DNA of 5,859 nucleotides from Desulfovibrionaceae bacterium (GTDB lineage: Bacteria; Desulfobacterota; Desulfovibrionia; Desulfovibrionales; Desulfovibrionaceae), in NCBI GenBank assembly GCA_030539415.1, contig JAUNSE010000136.1:1-5859 (forward strand), given 5' to 3'. A program made the position numbers and the translations under genes. Below are positions 1-4,802 of the stretch, piece by piece. The first letter of the stretch is position 1. Every line of letters starts with the position of its first letter. The notes below the pieces were generated by a model. It had not been told where the DNA came from. It saw only the letters and a program-made list of their open reading frames with translations, and made no database searches.

Positions 1-296
1 GCGACTGGTGCCGCTTCGGGCCCAGATGCCAGATCTACACGCCGCAGCATCCGGCGAGCTACCTCCTGCGCCGCAAGACCGTGGAGACAGCGCGGCCCGT
101 CACCATAGGAGAGGACTGCTGGTTCGGGGCGGGCGTCATTGTCTGCCCCGGCGTGACCATCGGCGACCGCTGCATCATCGCGGCCGGCTCCGTGGTGACG
201 CATGACATCCCCGCGGACTCCCTGGCCGCCGGCATTCCGGCGGTGGTGAAGAGAACGCTCGCGCCAGGGGAGCGGGAAGCGCTTCGCAGAGACTGA
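1..296 (+). CDS. Maltose/galactoside O-acetyltransferase-like protein, C-terminal part (5' end outside window)
   Basis: The frame read from base 3 is open from the window edge to a TGA at 294-296, giving 97 residues. It shows the C-terminal half of a hexapeptide-repeat (left-handed beta-helix) acyltransferase of the LacA/Maa/NodL type, which moves an acetyl group from acetyl-CoA to a sugar hydroxyl in the cytoplasm. Visible hallmarks are the segment QIYTPQHP, whose His (codon 48-50) matches the catalytic His of the family, and the run of hexapeptide repeats PVTIGEDCWFGAGVIVCPGV, then TIGDRCIIAAGSVVT. The usual exit loop follows (DIPADSLAAGIPAVVKR), which carries acetyl-CoA contacts in relatives. 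The natural acceptor cannot be told from this part. A strong terminator 30 bases downstream separates it from the cluster to its right, so it is probably an unrelated neighbour. Family is secure; substrate is not. Confidence 0.92.
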   Translation, partial: DWCRFGPRCQIYTPQHPASYLLRRKTVETARPVTIGEDCWFGAGVIVCPGVTIGDRCIIAAGSVVTHDIPADSLAAGIPAVVKRTLAPGEREALRRD

Positions 297-326
297 AGCG
301 AAGCGCAGGCCTGACATTGGATTTCT

Positions 327-366
327 GAGACGGCAACCGAATGAGCATCGGCTGCCGTCTCTTTGT
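327..366 (+). terminator. Rho-independent terminator of the acetyltransferase gene
   Basis: The 9-bp arms GAGACGGCA (327-335) and TGCCGTCTC (353-361) pair perfectly. After one A/C mismatch, a further 4 bp (CCGA with TCGG) closes on the 7-base loop ATGAGCA. The stem runs directly into TTTGTT on the + strand. It begins 30 bases after the acetyltransferase stop. No A-tract precedes the left arm, so it should act only on rightward transcription. Confidence 0.87.
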
Positions 367-383
367 TCCTGCAGGAAAACAGC

Positions 384-395
384 GGCATGCATGCC
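384..395. repeat. 12-bp perfect palindrome
   Basis: GGCATGCATGCC reads identically on both strands. It lies 23 bases after the terminator stem and overlaps the first copy of the 13-bp direct repeat. It could be a dimeric regulator site or chance, and no known operator is recognised. Confidence 0.4.
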
Positions 396-443
396 CTGCC
401 CGCTGGCCCGTCCTCAAAAGCGCGGGAATGATGCCCTGCCCGC
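391..443. repeat. Pair of 13-bp direct repeats
   Basis: ATGCCCTGCCCGC occurs exactly at 391-403 and 431-443, a 40-base period (close to four helical turns). The second copy's CCCGC end can also pair with GCGGG at 422-426. No function is recognised. Confidence 0.5.
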
Positions 444-484
444 AATCCTGCCAGACCGAGTGGACTGCAGGACGAAATCAAGTC

Positions 485-493
485 TGATACAAT
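485..493 (+). promoter_or_regulatory. Candidate extended -10 promoter
   Basis: TGATACAAT matches the extended -10 pattern TGnTAtAAT with one mismatch in the hexamer (TACAAT at 488-493). No good -35 is seen at the proper distance, which extended -10 promoters tolerate. It sits at the left of the AT-richer stretch and points toward the cluster. Transcription from here would give a leader of more than 350 bases before the first candidate ORF. Confidence 0.33.
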
Positions 494-633
494 TGAGAAA
501 ACCCGGCTTTTCGCGCGCTGTTGTCCGGAGAATGCTCCGCACTCGGCAGACTAATGAGTGGACCGGCGGCGTCATTCAGTTTCAACGCCTTTTCATTTTC
601 CTGAATATGGCCTCCCGAATTGGTCCGCATATA

Positions 634-650
634 CGTCATTATTCGTCATA
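634..650 (+). promoter_or_regulatory. Candidate tandem operator (CGTCATW repeats)
   Basis: CGTCATT at 634-640 and CGTCATA at 644-650 are direct repeats with a 10-base period, so they face the same side of the helix. A third CGTCATT lies at 570-576. The pair ends ten bases before the -35 of the candidate promoter at 660. Tandem 6-7-base half-sites with a 10-11-base period just upstream of a -35 are typical of OmpR/PhoB-type activators. The regulator is not identified and chance occurrence is possible. Confidence 0.3.
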
Positions 651-659
651 TCGGGCCTG

Positions 660-687
660 TTGTCTTTTGCCCTGTTTCCGCTAGTAT
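660..687 (+). promoter_or_regulatory. Candidate sigma-70 type promoter for the cluster
   Basis: TTGTCT (660-665) and TAGTAT (682-687) are separated by 16 bases, and each matches four of six consensus positions. It is weak by itself, which would fit dependence on an activator bound to the repeats immediately upstream. It precedes the ORF at 860 and the gene at 1017 in the correct orientation. Confidence 0.3.
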
Positions 688-859
688 GCTGTGCAGGAAC
701 AGTTTCGGGCAGTTCCGTCCGACCTGCTGCGCAAACCGCGCGGCCCTGCCGGCATCCGCATCAGGTTCCCGGCGTCTGCCCCGCACAAAGACAGCGGCAA
801 TGCGCTCAAAACCGTCTGTCCGCATTCAGTCACGCCCAGGACGCACGGTGCCTCATTCA

Positions 860-1030
860 ATGAACATGACCGGACCAGAAAAAAGCATGCCATCAGCCGA
901 AGATATGCAGACAGTGTCTGTCTTCGGCATCTCCGGCACGCTGTCCGGCCGTCTGCCTGACAAAGGGAGGCCTGCGGCCGATGCCGCCCGGGCGGGTTCA
1001 ATGACGGGAGAAGCGCATGACCGGCTATGA
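860..1030 (+). CDS. Possible small protein (56 aa) with one partial copy of the downstream repeat module
   Basis: An ATG at 860 opens 56 codons ending with TGA at 1028-1030, overlapping the next gene by 14 bases, as translationally coupled genes often do. From about codon 15 the third positions are mostly G or C, like the neighbouring genes. Residues 17-36 align without gaps to residues 4-23 of the 152-residue repeat protein encoded next: V19, S20, F22, G23, P33 and G36 are identical and several others are conservative, most clearly VSVFGIS against VSLFGLD. This hints at a single-unit relative of that protein. Against it, only a weak GGTG (847-850) precedes the start, and the frame is open upstream to 620, so the start is uncertain. 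It may instead be the leader end of the mRNA, or the frameshifted N-terminus of the next gene. No known family is recognised. Confidence 0.35.
   Translation: MNMTGPEKSMPSAEDMQTVSVFGISGTLSGRLPDKGRPAADAARAGSMTGEAHDRL
1006..1010 (+). promoter_or_regulatory. Ribosome binding site of the repeat-protein gene
   Basis: GGGAG followed by a six-base spacer precedes the ATG at 1017. It is the main support for this start codon and for the gene being translated, because the protein has no recognisable family. Confidence 0.6.
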
Positions 1031-1475
1031 TGTGAGCCTCTTCGGGCTGGATGACAGGACGGCGCCCAAAAGGCCGCCCCGCGGCGCACTGGACAGGACG
1101 CTTGCAGAGCTGCTCGCCTTCTGTCCTCCGTCCTCGGAAAAAAGGACCGGGCCGCGGAAGGACAAGGCGGGCGGGGCCGTCTACGATGTCGACACTGCCG
1201 GACTGGAGGTCAGAGCCGCCCCCAAAAGGCCGCCATGCGGCACGCCGGACAGGACGCTTGCGGAGCTGCTCGCGTTCAGCCTCCAGCAGACCGCCAGGAA
1301 GGCCAGGCCGGCAGAAGCCGCCGCCTCTCAGGCCGGACGGACTGGCTCGGGAACCGGGGCAGTCTACGACACCGATATCTCCGGGCTGGACGCCGATGCC
1401 GTTCCGCGCCGGCCGCCGGCTTCGGCGGAGGACCTTGCCCTGCCGGATCTCTGCCGGACCTGCGGTCTGCCGTAG
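1017..1475 (+). CDS. Uncharacterised protein of three tandem 32-residue modules
   Basis: The 152-residue product matches no family I recognise. It consists of three gap-free copies of one module: residues 4-35, 56-87 and 117-148, joined by 20- and 29-residue linkers rich in Lys, Arg, Gly, Ala and Ser. The shared pattern is Y-D-x-x-x-x-G-L, then P-x-R-P-P, then D-x-x-L-x-x-L. Modules 1 and 2 agree at 23 of 32 positions, including APKRPP and DRTLAELLAF. Module 3 is degenerate (13 of 32 against module 2) and ends in C-R-T-C-G-L-P. No signal peptide or membrane segment is visible. The Pro/Arg stretch followed by a short Leu-rich stretch that could form an amphipathic helix looks like a repeated docking motif in a mostly disordered, basic protein (inference). 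A good Shine-Dalgarno site supports the ATG at 1017. The SNF2 gene starts 91 bases downstream with no strong terminator between, so it probably shares that operon and may be an adaptor or substrate of the SNF2 or Hsp70-like partner. Repeat periodicity in one frame argues that it is truly coding. Confidence 0.75.
   Translation: MTGYDVSLFGLDDRTAPKRPPRGALDRTLAELLAFCPPSSEKRTGPRKDKAGGAVYDVDTAGLEVRAAPKRPPCGTPDRTLAELLAFSLQQTARKARPAEAAASQAGRTGSGTGAVYDTDISGLDADAVPRRPPASAEDLALPDLCRTCGLP
1026..1460 (+). repeat. Three diverged coding repeats of 96 bases
   Basis: The units are 1026-1121, 1182-1277 and 1365-1460, all in the same frame and encoding the 32-residue modules. Units 1 and 2 share long near-identical blocks, for example GCCCAAAAGGCCGCC and the segment from GGACAGGACGCTTGC to GAGCTGCTCGC. 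Unit 3 keeps only key codons. Starts are spaced 156 and 183 bases apart because the linkers differ in length. Confidence 0.8.
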
Positions 1476-1557
1476 CCGCCGGCATCCGCGCATCCGTTCA
1501 TCAATCACCCCGGCTCGGCCGCCGGCCTTTCCCTGACGGTCTTCAGCCTTCCCCTCC

Positions 1558-1561
1558 GGAG
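1558..1561 (+). promoter_or_regulatory. Ribosome binding site of the SNF2 gene
   Basis: GGAG lies five bases before the ATG at 1567, supporting that codon as the start. Confidence 0.6.
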
Positions 1562-1566
1562 TCCCC

Positions 1567-4500
1567 ATGCCCGCCAATCTGACCATACAGCCAGGACAGA
1601 AACTGCAGAACAGGAACAATCCCGCCGAGTATGTCGAATACACGGGGGAATGGCTGCAACGCGGAAAAAATATCTTCATCATGGTCAGAATGCCCGACGG
1701 CTCGGAGGGAAAAAGGCTGTATGATCAGTTCGTCCCGGTAGAGGCGGATTCCCGGGACCCGATGGCGCAGATGGCCAGAGACTGCTTCGGCAGAATTGCC
1801 GATCTGCGCAGGCTGCTCATCTTTGAAAAGCTCAAGGGCACGCTCAACGACGTCATCTACTCGATGGAGGCGGCCCAGATAGACTTCTACCCCCATCAGT
1901 TCAAGCCGGTTCTCAAGTTCATCAGCTCGCCCACGCAGCGGATGCTGCTCGCCGACGAGGTCGGCCTTGGCAAGACCATCGAGTCCGGCCTCATCTGGCT
2001 GGAGATGCAGGCCCGCCAGAAGGCCAAACGCCTGCTTGTGGTCTGTCCGCCGACGCTGGTCGAAAAATGGGTGAGCGAGCTCGGCGAAAAGTTCATGGTC
2101 GATGCGCAAAGCGCCGACTTCTCCGTTCTCGAGAAGAAGGTGCAGGACTTCACGCGCAACGGCGATGCCGAGCGCTTCGCCCTTGTCTGCAGCTACTCCT
2201 CCCTGCGCCCGGGCAGCAGGGACAGGGAATATCTGCGCCGGCCTCCCAACCCCGCGGAAGAGGCGTATCTTGCGCCCAAAGCCAGACTGCTGCAGAAGCT
2301 CAGATACTGGGACAATCCCGATGTGACGCCCTTTGACCTTGTCATCTTCGACGAGGCCCACTACATGCGCAACGCGGGCACCGCGGCGCACCTGCTCGGC
2401 GAGGCGCTGTGCGGCGCCGCCCGCGGCGTGCTCTGCGTCTCGGCCACGCCGGTCAACAATCACGAGGACGACCTCCACTCCCTGCTGTCCCTGATTGACG
2501 CCGACTTCTTCGGCTCGCGGTCCACCTTCGCGCAGCTGGTCGCGACCAACCGCTCCACAGTGCTTGCCGGCAAGTATCTCTCCTCGACTCCGGTCCGCTT
2601 CGAGGAGCTGAAGACGCAGCTGGCCGACATGGAGAACAACGACTATGTCAGAAATTCTCCGCTGTTCCGGCAGCTCAAAAAAACCGTCGGCGAGATGGCG
2701 GGGCAGAAGCCGGCGTCTCCGGAGCTTGTCTCCCGGGCGCAGAATCTGGTCGAGAAGCTCAATCTGCTGGGAGCCTACATCAGCAGGACGCAGAGAAGGC
2801 AGGTAGAGGAAAACCGCCCCCTGCGCGTGCCGCACGTCTGCACCGTGACCTACACGCCTCTGGAGCGCGCCTTTTATGACAGCATCGAGCGGAACATCCA
2901 CGCCATGTGCGAGCGCGGCCTCTCAAGCTTCCACAAGCTCGGCGTCATCACCCGCCAGCTGATGGCCGCGAGCTGCCTGCCGGCCTACGCGACCGCCCTG
3001 CTCGGCGGCGGGGGCGGCACGAGCCAGCAGCGGGAAACACTGCTGGAACTCTTCGGCGATGTGGAAGAGGAAGGAGGCTCGGCTCCGGACTCACCGGCGC
3101 CTGCGCTCCGCAGCATCCCGAGCCCCGAGAAACTCGCCGCCTGCGACAGCAAGTTCGCCAGGCTGCTCGGCATCATCGGCCAGTATCAGGGCGAGGGCAT
3201 AGTCATTTTCGCCTATTACCGGGCCACGCTCGAGTATCTGAAAAAGCGCCTGACGCAGAGAGGGATGACCGTCAGCATGATCTGCGGCGGTGACGCAATG
3301 GACAGACGCTGGCAGGAGATTGAACGCTTCACCAGCGGGAAGAGTCAGATCATGCTCTCGTCGGAGGTGGGCAGCGAGGGCATCGACCTGCAGTGCGCCC
3401 ATGTTCTGATCAACTACGACATGCCCTGGAACCCCATGCGCATCGAGCAGCGCATAGGCCGCATCGACCGTGTCGGGCAGACGTCGCCCAAACTGGACAT
3501 CTTCAACTTCAACATCGACGACACCATCGAGCAGCGGGTCTACGAGCGCCTGCACGAAAAACTGGACATCTTCGCGAGCACCCTGGGCGACATCGAGGAC
3601 ATGCTGGGCGATCAGGTGCGCCAGCTGACCTGCGACATCTTCTCCAGCCGCATGACCAGGGAGCAGGAGGAGCAGCGCATCGCCCAGACCACGCAGGCCC
3701 TGTACAACAGGATGGCGAACATGCGCGAGCTCGAGGAGCGCAATCTCGACCTGGTCGGCTTCTCGGACTACATTCAGCGCAAGATCGAGGAGGCGCACGG
3801 CAGAGGCGGCTACATCCTCCCGCAGGAGCTGGAGAACTACGTGAAGAGCTTCTTCGACTGCCATTACACCGACACCCTGATACAGCCGGGCATGCCGGCC
3901 GACGGCTGCCTGAGCCTGCGCCTGACGCCCGAAGCCCGCAGCGACCTCGAGGACTTCATTGCCGGCGACAATACGGTCATCGCCCGCAGCCTGCTCCATC
4001 ACCCCCTGCACGTCACATTCGACAACAGCGTGATGAAGCGCCTCTCCTACAAACACAGGAAGAGCGTTGTCTACATCAATCACCAGTCCCCGCTCATCCG
4101 CTGGATAACCTCCTGCTACAGGGATCACGGCAGCAGCCTGAGCCGGACCTCGGCCCTGTCCGCGTCGGTGCAGGACCTTGCGGAAGGATCGTATATCTTC
4201 AGCATCATGCTGTTTCAGATCAGGGGCATAGTCCCGTACAGGAAACTCGCCTACGGCATACGGAACATCGACACCGGCGAGACCCTGCCGTTCCACACCT
4301 CGGAGAAGATCTTCAAGGAGGTTCTGGCAGGCAGCAGCGACTGGGTCTACCACCACGACATTCCCTATCCCGTCATCCGCGAGCACATGAAGCAGCTGGA
4401 TGCCGAGCTTGACGACTATTTCTACGACGAGGTCGACCAGTATCAGGCCGAAAACGAGACCATGTTCACCATCCGCGAGCAGCGCATCAGGAACCTGTAC

Positions 4501-4749
4501 CTGCCCCGCATCAGGGTCTTCACGGAAAGCCTGGAAAGCCTGAAGACAAGGATCGCGTGCTGCAGGCTCGAGCAGAACGAACTCGAGGCCCAGAAGCAGG
4601 AGAAGACGCTCCCGCTCTTCAGGGGACGAATCAGCAGGGCAGAGGACGACATGAATAAGCATCTGGCCTCTCTGAAAAAGAAATCCATCGTTGATCCCGA
4701 ATCCGGCAGCATAGCCCGGGGCATTTTCCGAAACAAGTTCAGGGCATGA
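1567..4749 (+). CDS. RapA-like SNF2-family DNA-dependent ATPase (superfamily 2 helicase fold)
   Basis: This complete 1060-residue protein belongs to the SNF2/RapA branch of superfamily 2, motors that use ATP to translocate on double-stranded DNA and displace or remodel bound proteins. Residues 1-60 look like a small SH3/Tudor-like beta barrel. Lobe 1 has H110-Q111 before motif I, Walker A ADEVGLGKT (129-137, Lys136), motif Ia VVCPPTLVEKW (158-168), motif II DEAH (262-265) and motif III SAT (292-294). A Gly-rich then acidic linker (480-510) joins lobe 2, which has IVIFAYYR (545-552), motif V EGIDLQ (604-609) and motif VI QRIGRIDRVGQ (628-638), so all catalytic residues are present. The roughly 420 C-terminal residues are specific to this subgroup, and residues about 955-1045 are charged and probably coiled coil. 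No nuclease or methylase domain is visible. RapA recycles RNA polymerase and DrmD acts in DISARM, but neither a DISARM partner nor evidence for true RapA is present. It lies between the repeat-protein gene and the Hsp70-like gene. Confidence 0.96.
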   Translation: MPANLTIQPGQKLQNRNNPAEYVEYTGEWLQRGKNIFIMVRMPDGSEGKRLYDQFVPVEADSRDPMAQMARDCFGRIADLRRLLIFEKLKGTLNDVIYSMEAAQIDFYPHQFKPVLKFISSPTQRMLLADEVGLGKTIESGLIWLEMQARQKAKRLLVVCPPTLVEKWVSELGEKFMVDAQSADFSVLEKKVQDFTRNGDAERFALVCSYSSLRPGSRDREYLRRPPNPAEEAYLAPKARLLQKLRYWDNPDVTPFDLVIFDEAHYMRNAGTAAHLLGEALCGAARGVLCVSATPVNNHEDDLHSLLSLIDADFFGSRSTFAQLVATNRSTVLAGKYLSSTPVRFEELKTQLADMENNDYVRNSPLFRQLKKTVGEMAGQKPASPELVSRAQNLVEKLNLLGAYISRTQRRQVEENRPLRVPHVCTVTYTPLERAFYDSIERNIHAMCERGLSSFHKLGVITRQLMAASCLPAYATALLGGGGGTSQQRETLLELFGDVEEEGGSAPDSPAPALRSIPSPEKLAACDSKFARLLGIIGQYQGEGIVIFAYYRATLEYLKKRLTQRGMTVSMICGGDAMDRRWQEIERFTSGKSQIMLSSEVGSEGIDLQCAHVLINYDMPWNPMRIEQRIGRIDRVGQTSPKLDIFNFNIDDTIEQRVYERLHEKLDIFASTLGDIEDMLGDQVRQLTCDIFSSRMTREQEEQRIAQTTQALYNRMANMRELEERNLDLVGFSDYIQRKIEEAHGRGGYILPQELENYVKSFFDCHYTDTLIQPGMPADGCLSLRLTPEARSDLEDFIAGDNTVIARSLLHHPLHVTFDNSVMKRLSYKHRKSVVYINHQSPLIRWITSCYRDHGSSLSRTSALSASVQDLAEGSYIFSIMLFQIRGIVPYRKLAYGIRNIDTGETLPFHTSEKIFKEVLAGSSDWVYHHDIPYPVIREHMKQLDAELDDYFYDEVDQYQAENETMFTIREQRIRNLYLPRIRVFTESLESLKTRIACCRLEQNELEAQKQEKTLPLFRGRISRAEDDMNKHLASLKKKSIVDPESGSIARGIFRNKFRA

Positions 4750-4791
4750 CGGCAGGCGCCGCTGCCACATCCATGCCGCAGGCTCGTCATC

Positions 4792-4797
4792 AGGCGG
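4792..4797 (+). promoter_or_regulatory. Ribosome binding site that decides the start of the Hsp70-like gene
   Basis: AGGCGG, one mismatch from AGGAGG, lies five bases before the ATG at 4803. In-frame ATGs also exist at 4773 and at 4746, the latter overlapping the SNF2 stop as ATGA, but neither has a well-placed Shine-Dalgarno site. Starting at 4803 places the phosphate-1 loop at residues 11-20, as in Hsp70 proteins. Confidence 0.55.
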
Positions 4798-4802
4798 AAA
4801 CC

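Larger units (their letters stand above)
367..859. other. Intergenic region without a convincing gene; probable control region of the downstream cluster
   Basis: Short open frames cross this stretch on both strands, but none has a ribosome site, a family signature or a coding-like codon pattern. Composition drops to more AT-rich DNA between about 470 and 690 and then returns to GC-rich DNA. It contains a perfect 12-bp palindrome (384-395), a 13-bp direct repeat (391 and 431), an extended -10 type promoter candidate (485-493), three CGTCATW words (570, 634, 644) and a second promoter candidate (660-687). A small RNA or a long 5' leader is possible, since the cluster's first supported ORF starts only at 860 or 1017, but no clear RNA fold was recognised. 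Confidence 0.6.

Noticed and set aside
391..443. CRISPR-like repeat-spacer pattern from the 13-bp repeats
   Set aside because: There are only two copies, the repeat is too short for CRISPR, and no further units follow.
391..863. Short + strand ORFs at 391-684 and 558-863
   Set aside because: They lack a Shine-Dalgarno site, a family signature and coding-like codon use, and they overlap each other and the promoter-like DNA.
1510..1525. Hairpin CCGGC/GCCGG between the repeat-protein and SNF2 genes as a terminator
   Set aside because: The stem is only 5 bp and is followed by CCTTTCCC rather than a T-run. It is too weak to call in GC-rich DNA.
681..1682. 333-codon open frame on the - strand
   Set aside because: It is antisense to the repeat-protein gene. 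Its apparent repeats mirror the + strand modules, and it would overlap the SNF2 start.
1543..2901. 452-codon open frame on the - strand
   Set aside because: It lies opposite the N-terminal half of the SNF2 gene, whose motifs are unmistakable. Long antisense frames are expected in GC-rich coding DNA, and its translation shows no family motifs.
1567..4749. Assignment as genuine RapA/HepA or as DISARM DrmD
   Set aside because: The SNF2 core is compatible with both, but the C-terminal region and neighbours do not establish either, and no DISARM methylase, DrmA/B or PLD gene is visible.
4751..4766. Hairpin GGCAG/CTGCC just after the SNF2 stop as a terminator
   Set aside because: It has a 5-bp stem, no T-run, and the next gene starts 37 bases later, so at most it is an mRNA feature.
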